A stretch of DNA of 64,000 nucleotides, taken from the NCBI RefSeq assembly GCF_013201935.1, contig NZ_CP053833.1:1488001-1552000 (forward strand). Direction: 5' to 3'. Position 1 is the first letter of the stretch, and each line of letters opens with the position of its first letter. Positions 36,364 through 47,269 of this stretch are shown piece by piece. A program made the position numbers and the translations under genes. This DNA comes from Arcobacter cloacae (GTDB lineage Bacteria > Campylobacterota > Campylobacteria > Campylobacterales > Arcobacteraceae). The notes below the pieces were generated by a model. It was not told the origin of the DNA, did not search any database, and worked only from the letters and a program-made list of their open reading frames with translations.

Positions 36364-37860
36364 TTAATTCTTCATTTCATTAGAAGTTACAACTTCTTCT
36401 GGTTTAATCATTTCTTGATTATTAGTTTTTTTATTTTCATCAATTCCTAAAGATGCATAGATTCTTCCGTAACTATTTTGTACATTTGCATAAGAAGATG
36501 AATATCTAAGAGTCGCTAAAATATTATTTAATTTCTCTTTTATTAAAATCAATCTACTATTTACATTAACTTCATTTTCTATTTTAGTTAAATCATAAAT
36601 ATCATCTGCAACATTTAAATACTCTTTTGCAAGTAAATACTCTTTTTTAGCTTGATTAAATTTTACAATAGATAGATGAACTTGTGATAATACAGCCATT
36701 GAAAGAGCTAATTTTTGCTCTTTTGCAACTTCTACTTGAGTTTTAGCTAGTTTGTTCATTTCTCCTGCTTTAAATACATTTAAAAGATTCCAAGAAACAT
36801 TTGCACCATAAGAGTACCAATCATTATTTAATAAATAATCACTATTTTCATAAGATAAAGATGTACTTAGATTTATTCCTGGAAGCATTTTAAGTTTTGC
36901 TGCTGTTATCTCTTTTTCAGATATTCTTTCTTGATATCTACTCTCAGCTAATTCAGGTCTATTTTCAAGTGCTAGTACTTCCATCTCTTCAAGATTCATA
37001 TCAATAGTTGGAATCTCATAATTTTTTTCCACTTTATCAGCTAAATCAAAAGCAATTCCTGGTTTTAAACCCATTAATTCTGCTAATTCAACTTTTGCAG
37101 AGATTAAACTACTCTCTAAAGTATGAAGTGATCTTAAGATATCAAGCAACTCCCTTTGATAAGATAAAGCTTCCATCGGAGTTTTTGCAACTCTTTGTTC
37201 TTGCATTTTTTTAGAATCTTCTAAAGCTTGTTTTACTTCTATCATCATAGGCTGAATTCTTTTTAATAAATCTTGTGAAGAAACTGCTTGATAATATGCT
37301 CTTCTTATCTCTTGAGTTAAGTTATGTTCAACTTTTTTTTGTTTCTCTTGAGCAATTAAAAACTTATCAGCTTGTTGTTGAGCTCTTACATAAGATAATC
37401 CAAAATCTAAAATATTCCAACTAAATGTTAAATCAGCTGTAGTTCTCTCTTTTTCTTGTGAAACAGAGTAAGATGGTTTTGGATCTAAAGGTTCAGGTTC
37501 ACCATTTAAAAATGAAGTACTTGCACTTGCTGCATAATTATTTCTTTCTGATAATCCAGCACTTGCTGTTAAACTTGGTAACATATCATAATATACTAAA
37601 TCTAGTTGTTGTTGAGAAAGAGCAGATTCAAGCACTTTCACTCTTTTTTGCAAGTTATGGTCAAGTCCCCTTTGAATTGCTTCATCTAAAGAGATTGGTT
37701 TAGTAACAGGTTGAACAACTTCACTTAAAACAGTTAAATCATTTTTAACCATTTGTTTTACATCTTCTTTTAAAATCGCTTCTGGTTTTACCGCACAACC
37801 AGTTATTACAAAAGAAGCAACTACAGAAATAACTACAACTTTAGAAACTTTTTTTAACAT
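36364..37860 (-). CDS. TolC-family outer-membrane efflux lipoprotein
   Basis: A 498-residue member of the outer-membrane efflux protein family. The signal peptide ends in the lipobox VITGCA, so the N-terminus should be acylated, as in NodT/CusC-type members. Two long helical repeats follow (about 65-270 and 280-480), with SLDEAIQRGLDHN and LEEMEVLALENRPEL marking each half. It would form the trimeric outer-membrane channel for this operon. It is the first gene, with its own promoter (37891-37896). Confidence 0.9.
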   Translation of the reverse strand: MLKKVSKVVVISVVASFVITGCAVKPEAILKEDVKQMVKNDLTVLSEVVQPVTKPISLDEAIQRGLDHNLQKRVKVLESALSQQQLDLVYYDMLPSLTASAGLSERNNYAASASTSFLNGEPEPLDPKPSYSVSQEKERTTADLTFSWNILDFGLSYVRAQQQADKFLIAQEKQKKVEHNLTQEIRRAYYQAVSSQDLLKRIQPMMIEVKQALEDSKKMQEQRVAKTPMEALSYQRELLDILRSLHTLESSLISAKVELAELMGLKPGIAFDLADKVEKNYEIPTIDMNLEEMEVLALENRPELAESRYQERISEKEITAAKLKMLPGINLSTSLSYENSDYLLNNDWYSYGANVSWNLLNVFKAGEMNKLAKTQVEVAKEQKLALSMAVLSQVHLSIVKFNQAKKEYLLAKEYLNVADDIYDLTKIENEVNVNSRLILIKEKLNNILATLRYSSSYANVQNSYGRIYASLGIDENKKTNNQEMIKPEEVVTSNEMKN

Positions 37861-37869
37861 TGTTTTACC

Positions 37870-37910
37870 TTTGAAATTATTATTTTTTTTATTGTAACAT
37901 TTGAAATTAT
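37870..37910. repeat. Direct repeat TTTGAAATTAT flanking the tolC -10
   Basis: Identical 11-base copies at 37870-37880 and 37900-37910 are 30 bases apart, about three helix turns, with the putative -10 between them. They lie in the divergent gap between the secretion operon and its candidate regulator, so they are a possible binding site. AT-richness lowers confidence. Confidence 0.35.
37891..37896 (-). promoter_or_regulatory. Putative -10 of the tolC-giant-M50 operon
   Basis: TACAAT on the minus strand, 31 bases before ATG 37860, within ATGTTACAAT. AAAGG lies just upstream of the start. The other strand carries a TATGAT at 37972-37977 that could serve the divergent regulator gene. Confidence 0.45.
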
Positions 37911-38019
37911 CATCTAGTTCTCAACTTAGTCTAATTTTTATATTATTTATGAGATATGATTGAGATTTAGATATGATAAAATAAAATTTCACAACCAAAA
38001 AATAATGAAAAGGTTTATT

Positions 38020-38694
38020 ATGAACTTCTTTAATGACAAAAAACTTTTACTTTTAGAGGATAGCAATGAGTTTGTAGAAAATGCAATAGCACTTTTTAAT
38101 ATGTTTGTAAAAAAAACTTTTGTTGCAAAAAATATAAAAGAGGCTTTTGAAATCTTAGAAAAAGAAAAAATAGATTTAATAATTTCTGATATTCATCTAA
38201 AAAATGAGTGTGGACTTGACTTTATAAAAAAATTTAGGGAAACAAATAATGAAACTCCTATTTTAATCCTATCAGGATATAAAGATGAAGAGTTACTATT
38301 TAAAGCTATGACTTTAAATCTAAGTGGCTATTTAATAAAACCAATAAATTTTAAAGCCTTAATCGAAGCCTTTGAAAAGTGTGAAGAAAAAATAAAATTT
38401 AATAACCAAACAGTAATAGATTTAAAAGATGGTTACAAATATGATAAAGACCTAAAAAAACTCGTAAAAAATGGTGAAATATTTGAATTGAATAAAAAAG
38501 AGATTCTGTTTTTTGAAATGATTTGTGAAAATAAAAAAAAGGTAATTACAAAAGATATGTTTGCAAAATTTGTATATGAATATGAACCTATGAGTGATAG
38601 TGCATTAAATAATTTTATTTTAAGACTTAGAAAAAGATTTGGAAAAAGTTTTTTACATACTATTCCTGATATGGGATATAAATTTATTTTATGA
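38020..38694 (+). CDS. OmpR-type response regulator, likely partner of the 1069-residue kinase
   Basis: The 224-residue protein has a receiver (about 1-120: KLLLLEDSN, phospho-Asp in LIISDIHLKNECG) and a winged helix (about 135-224: NKKEILFFEMICENKKKVIT, NNFILRLRKRFG, DMGYKF). ATG 38020 is chosen because AAAAGG sits six bases upstream; the longer frame to 37960 adds residues not expected before strand 1. It overlaps the kinase gene by four bases and is divergent from the tolC-giant operon, so it is the best candidate for controlling it. Confidence 0.88.
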   Translation: MNFFNDKKLLLLEDSNEFVENAIALFNMFVKKTFVAKNIKEAFEILEKEKIDLIISDIHLKNECGLDFIKKFRETNNETPILILSGYKDEELLFKAMTLNLSGYLIKPINFKALIEAFEKCEEKIKFNNQTVIDLKDGYKYDKDLKKLVKNGEIFELNKKEILFFEMICENKKKVITKDMFAKFVYEYEPMSDSALNNFILRLRKRFGKSFLHTIPDMGYKFIL

Positions 38695-41600
38695 TTACAA
38701 AACTATTAAAAATTATATTTATTCTAACTATTTCAATAAATAATTTATTATTTGGATTAGAAAAAGTATCCCTTCAACTAGAATGGAAACATCAATTTGA
38801 ATTTGCTGGGTTTTATGCTGCTGTTGAAAAAGGTTATTATGAAGATATTGGAATTGAGCTTGAAATTAAAGAGTTTCATGATGGCATTAACATCTCTCAA
38901 GATGTTTTAAATGGAAAATCTACTTTTGGTATCTCTTCTTCTGCTTTAATTTTAGAAAGGCTTAACAACAAACCTGTTGTTTTAATTGCTTCATATTTCA
39001 AGCAAAATGCTCTTGCTTTAGTCACTAAACCTGAAATCAAATCTCCAAATGATTTAAAAAACAAAAAAATTATGGCTTTAGATTGGGAAATGGGGCATAC
39101 TAGTTTAGGAGTTATGCTCAAAGATTTTGGAATAAGTAAAAATGATTATGATTTAGTATTACACGATTATAAGATTGACAAGTTTATAAATGGAGAAGTT
39201 GATGCTATGAGTATATTTACAACTTCACAACCTTATGAACTAGACAAACTAGGAATAGATTACAATATTTTAAATCCTGCTAATTTTGGAATATACTCTT
39301 ATGATGTTGAGTTATTTACAAGTGAAGATATAATAAACAAATATCCAAAGATGGTAGAGGATTTTGTAAATGCAACAAATAAAGGATGGGAGTATGCCTT
39401 TAAGAATAAAGAAGAGATAGTAGATTTAATATATAATAAATATTCAAAAAGAAAAACAAAAGAGGCTTTATTATATGAAGCAAATCAAACAGAGCAAATA
39501 TTTAAAACAAATATATTTAAAATAGGAGCAATAGCACCTGAATTAATAAAACTAAATGCCGATATGTATGCAAATCTTGGTTTGGTTGAAAAAAATTTAA
39601 AGATTGGTGATTTGTTGGATCATGATTACTATTTTAATAATCCAAATAAATATACTCTTTCATACGAAGAACAATTGTATTTAAAAAACACTCCTAAAAT
39701 TAAAGTACATAATGAATCAAATTGGGCTCCTTTTAATTTTATAAAAAACAATAAACCAACAGGTTTTTCAATAGATTATATGAATCTTTTAGCCTCAAAA
39801 CTTGGAATACAAATAGAGTATATTTCAGGTTTTAGTTGGGATGAATATTTAGAAAAACTAAAAAACAATGAAATAGATGTGATGTTAAATATTTCAAAAA
39901 CATCTCAAAGAGAAGAGTTTTTTAATTTTACTAGCTCATATATAGAATCTATAGATACCGTATTTGTAAAAAGTAATGTAAATAATTTTAAATCATTAAA
40001 TGATTTTAAAGGCAAAAAACTAGCTGTTTTAAAAGGTTTTTATGAGGAAGATTTATTAAAAGAGCTTTATCCAGAAATAAAACTTGTTTTTGTAGAAAAT
40101 TCATTGGATGGTTTGAAAAAAATTCTTTTTAATGAAGCTGATGGTTTTTTTGATAATCTAATGGTTGCTAACTATTTTATGAAGAATAATTTAATTTCAA
40201 ATATTAAACCTGCTTTTGAAATCAAAGATAAAAATTTCAACTTAGATTTACGAATAGCTACGAACAAATCAAATACCATTTTAAGAGATATTTTAGAAAA
40301 GGGGAAAAGTCTAATAACAGAAGAAGAAATCTTAGAATTAAAAAGAAAATGGATAGATTCTAAAGAAGAAAAAAATTCACCTGAAATAACCTTAACAAAA
40401 AATGAAAAAAAATATCTTCAAAAAAAAGAGATTATCACCATGTGCGTTGACCCTGATTGGGAGCCTTTTGAAAAAATAAATGAAAATAAAGAACATGAAG
40501 GAATTGCAGCTGATTTAATAAACTTAATTTCAAAAAAATTAAATATTGAAATAAAACTAATTCCGACAAAAACTTGGGATGAAACTCTCGAATTTTCTAA
40601 AAATAAAAAATGTGATATTTTGAGTTTTTTGAATGAAACTCCCAAAAGAAAAGAGTGGTTAAATTTTACAATTCCTATCTTTGAAGACCCAAATGTGATA
40701 ATTGCAAGAAATGAATTTGAAAATGCTGCAAGTTTATTAGAACTTCAAAATAGAACGATAGCGATTCCTAAAGGAACTGCAATGTATGAGTTTTTTGAAA
40801 AAGATTTTCCAAATCTAAAAATCATACCTGTTGATTCTGAAAATGAAGCTTTTTCTTTAGTTGAAAATAGAAAAGTTGATATGACTGTTAGATCTTTGAT
40901 AATAGCAGCTTACACAATACAAAAAGAGAATCTTTTCAATTTAAAAATTGTTGATAAACCTTTAAAATATAAAAATCAATTAAGAATTGGTGTTTTAAAA
41001 GAAGAAACTATTTTAGTAAATATTTTAAATAAAACTATAAAAACTATTACAAAAGAAGATCAAGAAGATATAATAAATAATCATCTTTCCATAAAAATTC
41101 CTCAAAATAATGAATACATACATATTTTTATCTATACAATTATTTTTATTGTTTTACTTACACTACTGATAATTTTTTGGAATTATCAGTTAAGAAAAAG
41201 AATAGAAATAGAAATAGAAAAAAACAATGAACAACAAAATATTATGTTTCAACAAAATAAACAAGCTGAACTTGGAAATCTTATAGGAAATATTTCACAT
41301 CAATGGAGAGATTCTCTTACAAAAATTGGTTATATAAATTTAAATCTAAGAGCTAGACTTTTACAAAATAAAGAGATTCCAAAAGAGTTTCTAAATAAAA
41401 GTACACTAGAAATTGAAAAGAGTTTAGATTTTATGTCTGAAACTATGCAAAACTTTTTAGATTATTATAAACCTTCATCAAATATTTATGAATTTGAAGT
41501 TTATGACTCTATTGTAAGTGCGTTAAGTATTATTGATACTAAAATCAAAAATTCAAATCTTCATATTGAATTTTTAGGAGATTTTGATGTGAAGATAAAA

Positions 41601-41900
41601 GGAATTAGAAATGAATGGATGCAAGTTTGGATAAATCTAATCATAAATTCTATAAATATTTCAATTTTAAGGGATATAAAAAATCCACAAATAGAAATAA
41701 CTTTGAGTAAAAATGAGATTATATTTGAAGATAATTGTGGAAGAATAGAAGAAAATCTTTTAGAAAAAATAAATGAAGAAAAATATACAGGTATTGGTAT
41801 AAAAATGGCAAAAGAGATAGCTAATAAAAATAATCAACAAATGATTATTTTAAATTCAAAAAAAGGTGCTATATTTAAATTTGTAAAACAAACTAATTAA
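38691..41900 (+). CDS. Histidine kinase with NMT1 and two SBP_bac_3 sensor domains
   Basis: The 1069-residue protein begins with a hydrophobic signal/anchor. A periplasmic NMT1-like domain follows (about 23-310: KVSLQLEWKHQFEFAGFYAAVEKGYY). Next come two SBP_bac_3 domains (about 330-560: IKVHNESNWAPFNFIKNNKP; about 575-800: ITMCVDPDWEPFEKI), one TM (about 808-830), a coiled coil and the kinase core. The H-box is NISHQWRDSLTKI, the N-box WINLIINSI, and the G-boxes are EDNCGRI and GIGIKMA. Three tandem binding domains suggest it integrates several small-molecule signals, such as pyrimidine-like compounds and amino acids. It overlaps the regulator gene by four bases. Confidence 0.88.
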   Translation: MITKLLKIIFILTISINNLLFGLEKVSLQLEWKHQFEFAGFYAAVEKGYYEDIGIELEIKEFHDGINISQDVLNGKSTFGISSSALILERLNNKPVVLIASYFKQNALALVTKPEIKSPNDLKNKKIMALDWEMGHTSLGVMLKDFGISKNDYDLVLHDYKIDKFINGEVDAMSIFTTSQPYELDKLGIDYNILNPANFGIYSYDVELFTSEDIINKYPKMVEDFVNATNKGWEYAFKNKEEIVDLIYNKYSKRKTKEALLYEANQTEQIFKTNIFKIGAIAPELIKLNADMYANLGLVEKNLKIGDLLDHDYYFNNPNKYTLSYEEQLYLKNTPKIKVHNESNWAPFNFIKNNKPTGFSIDYMNLLASKLGIQIEYISGFSWDEYLEKLKNNEIDVMLNISKTSQREEFFNFTSSYIESIDTVFVKSNVNNFKSLNDFKGKKLAVLKGFYEEDLLKELYPEIKLVFVENSLDGLKKILFNEADGFFDNLMVANYFMKNNLISNIKPAFEIKDKNFNLDLRIATNKSNTILRDILEKGKSLITEEEILELKRKWIDSKEEKNSPEITLTKNEKKYLQKKEIITMCVDPDWEPFEKINENKEHEGIAADLINLISKKLNIEIKLIPTKTWDETLEFSKNKKCDILSFLNETPKRKEWLNFTIPIFEDPNVIIARNEFENAASLLELQNRTIAIPKGTAMYEFFEKDFPNLKIIPVDSENEAFSLVENRKVDMTVRSLIIAAYTIQKENLFNLKIVDKPLKYKNQLRIGVLKEETILVNILNKTIKTITKEDQEDIINNHLSIKIPQNNEYIHIFIYTIIFIVLLTLLIIFWNYQLRKRIEIEIEKNNEQQNIMFQQNKQAELGNLIGNISHQWRDSLTKIGYINLNLRARLLQNKEIPKEFLNKSTLEIEKSLDFMSETMQNFLDYYKPSSNIYEFEVYDSIVSALSIIDTKIKNSNLHIEFLGDFDVKIKGIRNEWMQVWINLIINSINISILRDIKNPQIEITLSKNEIIFEDNCGRIEENLLEKINEEKYTGIGIKMAKEIANKNNQQMIILNSKKGAIFKFVKQTN

Positions 41901-41955
41901 AATAGATAATTTATTTTATATATAATATACTTCATAATCAAAAAAAGGAAGAAAT

Positions 41956-42450
41956 TTGACAATAGATATGACAAAAGTAGCAAACGTAATTTTGTATATG
42001 CTACACAAACAAGTGAAACATTTAAATGATAAAAAAGTAGCTATTATGCTTTTTCTCATGGACTATAACCATCAAAAATATTGTGGTGAAAAAATATTTA
42101 ATGAAGAATATATAAAAGGCTCAAGAAATCCTGAACCTATCATTGTAGGAGAACTTTTTGATATAGTAGCAAATCAGGAAGATTTAGATGAAGATGATGA
42201 AAGAATCTATTTAATGCAAGAATTACTGGATTATTTAGATATTGAAATCATTGAAAAAGAGAAATTCATTGAATTAAGTTTTATAAAAATGGAAGAAGAG
42301 TTTGATGAATCAATATTTACAAAAGATGAACTAAAAACTATTCATAAAATTGTAAGTTTATATTCAGACTTAAGCCCTAGAAACATTGCAAATGAGTGTT
42401 TTAAAATAGATGAAGTAAGAAATACACCAAAAGGTGAAAAAATAATATAA
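41956..42450 (+). CDS. Panacea/SocA-like (DUF4065) protein
   Basis: A 164-residue soluble protein. The opening (VANVILYMLHKQVKHLNDKKVAIMLFLMDYNHQKYCG) and the charged, helical C-terminus resemble the Panacea/SocA (DUF4065) domain. That domain is known in toxin-antitoxin systems as an antitoxin module and as a ClpXP-adaptor-like protein. The start is TTG 41956 with AAGGAAG immediately upstream; ATG 41968 is an alternative. No toxin-like gene adjoins it: the next gene, ten bases later, is an FKBP isomerase. A housekeeping role is therefore as likely as a toxin-antitoxin one. Confidence 0.6.
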   Translation: MTIDMTKVANVILYMLHKQVKHLNDKKVAIMLFLMDYNHQKYCGEKIFNEEYIKGSRNPEPIIVGELFDIVANQEDLDEDDERIYLMQELLDYLDIEIIEKEKFIELSFIKMEEEFDESIFTKDELKTIHKIVSLYSDLSPRNIANECFKIDEVRNTPKGEKII

Positions 42451-42460
42451 GGTGAAAAAA

Positions 42461-42880
42461 ATGGCAATAAAAAATAATCAAGTAATATCAATGCAATATG
42501 AATTAAAAGTAAATGGAAATCTAATAGAATCAAACCTAGATGGTGACCCAATAGAGTTTGTATTTGGAAGTGGAGATATAGTTCCAGGATTAGAAGCAAG
42601 AATTATAGATATGAATGAAGGTGAATCTAAAGATATAAAAGTTCCAGCTATTGAAGCTTATGGAAATTATGATGAAAACCTATCAGAAATTGTACCTATT
42701 GAAGAGTTTGAAGGTATTGATTTACAAATCGGAATGGTTCTTGAAGGTGAAAATGAAAATGGAGAATTATTTAAAGCTACTGTAAGTGATGTAACAAAAG
42801 AGAATGTAACTGTTGATTATAATCACCCATTAGCAGGAAGTGATTTAGATTTTAAAATAGTTATAAATAAGATAGTTTAA
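42461..42880 (+). CDS. FKBP-type peptidyl-prolyl isomerase, SlyD-like
   Basis: A 139-residue protein with the split FKBP domain and insert-in-flap layout of SlyD: ISMQYELKVNGNLIESN, FVFGSGDIVPGLEARI, then EAYGNYDENLSEIVP and NHPLAGSDLDFKI. It catalyses cis-trans prolyl isomerisation and acts as a cytoplasmic chaperone. The His-rich metal-binding tail of E. coli SlyD is missing. ATG 42461 is preferred over GTG 42452 because AAGG lies at the right distance. It follows the Panacea-like gene closely and ends in a strong terminator. Confidence 0.88.
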   Translation: MAIKNNQVISMQYELKVNGNLIESNLDGDPIEFVFGSGDIVPGLEARIIDMNEGESKDIKVPAIEAYGNYDENLSEIVPIEEFEGIDLQIGMVLEGENENGELFKATVSDVTKENVTVDYNHPLAGSDLDFKIVINKIV

Positions 42881-42903
42881 AAAAAAGAGTTAAACTCTTT
42901 TTT

Positions 42904-42905
<2 letters not shown>
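42879..42905. terminator. Terminator between FKBP gene and guaB
   Basis: AAAAAAAAGAGT / ACTCTTTTTTTT arms with a three-base loop, followed by a T run on the plus strand and the mirrored run on the minus strand. A strong bidirectional terminator that overlaps the guaB stop. Confidence 0.85.
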
Positions 42906-44358
<1,453 letters not shown>

Positions 44359-44370
44359 CTAGGTTAATAT

Positions 44371-45732
44371 TTATTTTGTATAATTAATAGCTTTTTCTAA
44401 AGATAAAGCACCATCAAATAAAGTTTGTTCATCATATGCGTTTGCAATAAATTGAAGTCCAACTGGCATACCATCTTCATCTTTATCAACAGGTAATGAT
44501 ATAGCTGGAAGTCCTGCTAGATTTACAGAAATTGTATAAATATCACTTAAATACATCTCTAAAGAAGTTTTAAATGAACCAAATTTTGGAGCAGTTGTTG
44601 GAGCAACTGGAGAAAGAATCAAATCTGCTTCGCTAAATATTGCAGAGTATTCATCTTTTATTAAATGTCTAACTTTTTGAGCTTTTATATAATATGCATC
44701 ATAATATCCAGAACTTAGTACAAATGAACCTAACATTATTCTTTTTTGTACTTCATGACCAAATCCTTGCGATTTTGTCTGTACATACATATCTTTAAGA
44801 CCAGCTTCACCTTTTCTATTTCCAAATCTAACACCGTCAAATCTTGCTAAATTTGCAGATGCTTCAGCAGTCGCAACAATATAATAAGTTGAAACAATCT
44901 TTTGAGTATCTAACATATTTTTATGAATTATTTTATGACCAGCCTCTTCTAAAGCACGAACGGCCTTATCAAAACCTTTTTTAATTGCGGGACTTGCCTG
45001 TTCAACAAAGTTATCAATTACAGCAATTGTTAATTTTCTATCGCTATTTAATTTAGGAGTTACAGCTTCATAGTCTATATTTGCAGAAGTTGAATCCATA
45101 GGATCATAACCACTTATAATATCGTATAAAATAGCAGCATCTTCAACATTTTGAGTTATTGGTCCACACTGATCAAGTGAAGATGAATAAGCAGTGATTC
45201 CGTATCTTGAAACTCTTCCATAAGTTGGTTTCATTCCAACACAACCACAATAAGCAGCAGGTTGTCTAATACTTCCACCCGTATCAGTTCCTAGTGCAGC
45301 AATAGCAATCCCAGCAGCAACAGCAGCAGCTGAACCACCACTACTTCCTCCTGGAACTTTTTCATTGTCAACTGGATTTAATGTTCTTCCATAACAAGAA
45401 GATTCTGTTGAACTTCCCATTGCGAACTCATCCATATTTGTTCTACCAAATGGACTCAAACCAGCTTTTTCAAGGTTATTTATAACTGTTGCGTTATATG
45501 GTGAAATATAACCTTTTAAAATATTACTAGAACAAGTAATTTCCCAATTTTTTACATTTATATTATCTTTTATAGCTATTGGAATACCTATTCCAGATTT
45601 TGAAATATCAGTTGAAACTAATTGTTCAACGTAAGCACCTATATTATTTTCTTTTATTTTTAAACTTAAATCATCTCTTAATTTTTTTATATCATCACTA
45701 GCTAGTGTTAGTGCTTCTTTTAGGGTTATCAA
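44371..45732 (-). CDS. gatA: Glutamyl-tRNA(Gln) amidotransferase subunit A
   Basis: A 453-residue amidase-signature protein. The Ser-cisSer-Lys triad is visible as the Lys in PIAIKDNI, then GGSSGGSAAAVAAG and TDTGGSIRQPA. With GatB and GatC it converts Glu-tRNA(Gln) to Gln-tRNA(Gln) and supplies ammonia from glutamine. gatB and gatC are not in the window. The start is TTG 45732 with AGGAG six bases upstream. Confidence 0.96.
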   Translation of the reverse strand: MITLKEALTLASDDIKKLRDDLSLKIKENNIGAYVEQLVSTDISKSGIGIPIAIKDNINVKNWEITCSSNILKGYISPYNATVINNLEKAGLSPFGRTNMDEFAMGSSTESSCYGRTLNPVDNEKVPGGSSGGSAAAVAAGIAIAALGTDTGGSIRQPAAYCGCVGMKPTYGRVSRYGITAYSSSLDQCGPITQNVEDAAILYDIISGYDPMDSTSANIDYEAVTPKLNSDRKLTIAVIDNFVEQASPAIKKGFDKAVRALEEAGHKIIHKNMLDTQKIVSTYYIVATAEASANLARFDGVRFGNRKGEAGLKDMYVQTKSQGFGHEVQKRIMLGSFVLSSGYYDAYYIKAQKVRHLIKDEYSAIFSEADLILSPVAPTTAPKFGSFKTSLEMYLSDIYTISVNLAGLPAISLPVDKDEDGMPVGLQFIANAYDEQTLFDGALSLEKAINYTK

Positions 45733-45833
45733 TCGGTTCTCCTATGATTTTGCAATTATAATATGCATCAAATTGTATCAAAGAATTGATTAAAAAAAGG
45801 TTATAAAGGAGGTTTTTATTAGTATTTAAGAAA

Positions 45834-45869
45834 TAAAAAAAGGGAATAGAAATTAAATTCTATTCCCTT
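45834..45869 (-). terminator. Terminator of the alpha ribosomal operon
   Basis: AGGGAATAGAA / TTCTATTCCCT, 11-base arms with a six-base loop, followed on the minus strand by a T run (A-run 45834-45840). It sits just after rplQ and is strong. Confidence 0.85.
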
Positions 45870-45890
45870 GAGAAGTGTAATTTTTAACTA

Positions 45891-46241
45891 TTATACAAAA
45901 GAGATGAATGCCATTGGAGTTGCATCACCTTTTCTTATTCTAGTTTTAACTATTGAAGTATATCCACCATTTCTACCTTCGTATTTTGGTGCAATTTCAT
46001 TAATTAATTTTTTAGTAGCTTCTTTTGATTGTAATGCAGCAAATACATATCTATGTGTATTTAAGTCAGCATTTCTTGCAGATGTTACTAATTTTTCAAT
46101 ATATCTTTTTAACTCTTTTGCTTTTGGTACAGTTGTTTCTATTTTTTCTCTTTCGATAATAGCAATTGCCATATTTTTTAACAATGCTTTTCTATGAGAA
46201 GAAGTTCTACTTAACTTTCTATATCCATGCTTATGTCTCAT
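45891..46241 (-). CDS. rplQ: 50S ribosomal protein L17
   Basis: A 116-residue L17 with the standard opening [23 protein letters not shown]. It binds 23S rRNA near the exit tunnel. It is the last gene of the alpha operon, 12 bases after rpoA, and is followed by the terminator at 45834-45869. Confidence 0.98.
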   Translation of the reverse strand: MRHKHGYRKLSRTSSHRKALLKNMAIAIIEREKIETTVPKAKELKRYIEKLVTSARNADLNTHRYVFAALQSKEATKKLINEIAPKYEGRNGGYTSIVKTRIRKGDATPMAFISFV

Positions 46242-46253
46242 ATTAAACCCTTA

Positions 46254-47252
46254 TTATGCTTTTAGTTGCTCTAATTTTCTTCTTAATGCAGAAGCAACAT
46301 TTTCTGGAAGTGTATTTTCAACTGGGTATCCTAATGATTCTAACTTTTCAGCTATTTCATCATAAGATTTTTTCCCTAGATTTTTGATATTTTTAACTTC
46401 AACTTCACTCATAAGTACTAATTCACCTAAGAATTTAAGTCCAGCTCTATCTAAAGAGTTGAAACTTCTAGCACTTAAATTTAAATCATCAATTTTAACT
46501 ACTAACTCTCTTAGTTCAACTGGTTCTTCACCACTTTCACTAACTGTTACTTCTGATAAATCAAAAACTTTGTTAAATACTGACATTTGAGAATACATAA
46601 CAGATACAGCTTCTTTAAAAGCAGTAATTGGAGAAATTTGTCCATTTGTTTGTATTGTAAACACAGCTTTTTCAAAGTTAGGATTATCTTCAACTAACAT
46701 TTTTTCAATATCATAAACCACTTTTTTAACAGGAGTAAAGAATGCATCAATTGGAATATAATCTGGTCCAACAATATCTCTAATATCTTCAGAAGGCATA
46801 TATCCTATACCTCTTTGAATAATTACAGAGAATGTTAAATTACAATCGCTATTAATTGTTGCTAAATGAGCATCTTTTGATACAACTTCAACATCAGAGT
46901 TGATTAAATCTTCTCCTTTAATTTCCCTTGGACCATTAAATGAATATTCAACAACAACTTGCTCTTTATCACCGTTTATTTTAAACTTAATATTCTTTAA
47001 ATTTATAACAAAAATAGCTATATCTTCTAACATCCCTCTTAACGAGTCAAACTCGTGTGAAGCACCTTCTATCTTAACTGCAATTGGTGCATAACCAACC
47101 GAAGAACTTAATAAAAGTCTTCTTAAAGGGTGTGCTAAAGTAATTGCAAAACCATCCTCAAATGGATATGCTGATATTTTAGCCTCATTATCACTGATAG
47201 CCTCTATTTCAACTTCAGTTGGTAAAAACGGAGTTTCTGCAAATTTTTTCAT
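46254..47252 (-). CDS. rpoA: RNA polymerase alpha subunit
   Basis: A 332-residue alpha subunit. The N-terminal dimerisation domain includes EDGFAITLAHPLRRLLLSS, and the C-terminal DNA-binding domain (about 245-325) has LNLSARSFNSLDRAGLKFLGELV and LGKKSYDEI. It assembles the polymerase core and contacts UP elements and activators. It lies 17 bases downstream of rpsD in the alpha operon. Confidence 0.98.
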   Translation of the reverse strand: MKKFAETPFLPTEVEIEAISDNEAKISAYPFEDGFAITLAHPLRRLLLSSSVGYAPIAVKIEGASHEFDSLRGMLEDIAIFVINLKNIKFKINGDKEQVVVEYSFNGPREIKGEDLINSDVEVVSKDAHLATINSDCNLTFSVIIQRGIGYMPSEDIRDIVGPDYIPIDAFFTPVKKVVYDIEKMLVEDNPNFEKAVFTIQTNGQISPITAFKEAVSVMYSQMSVFNKVFDLSEVTVSESGEEPVELRELVVKIDDLNLSARSFNSLDRAGLKFLGELVLMSEVEVKNIKNLGKKSYDEIAEKLESLGYPVENTLPENVASALRRKLEQLKA

Positions 47253-47269
47253 TAGCTACCTTTTACTTA

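Noticed and set aside
24254-37860. Label the cluster as an ordinary type I secretion system
   Set aside because: No ABC ATPase is present, the cargo has no RTX repeats, and the inner-membrane parts are an M50 protease fusion and a GAF fusion.
45800-45830. Strong AAGGAGG at about 45807 suggesting a small plus-strand gene
   Set aside because: No start codon follows at a usable distance, and the frame closes almost at once.
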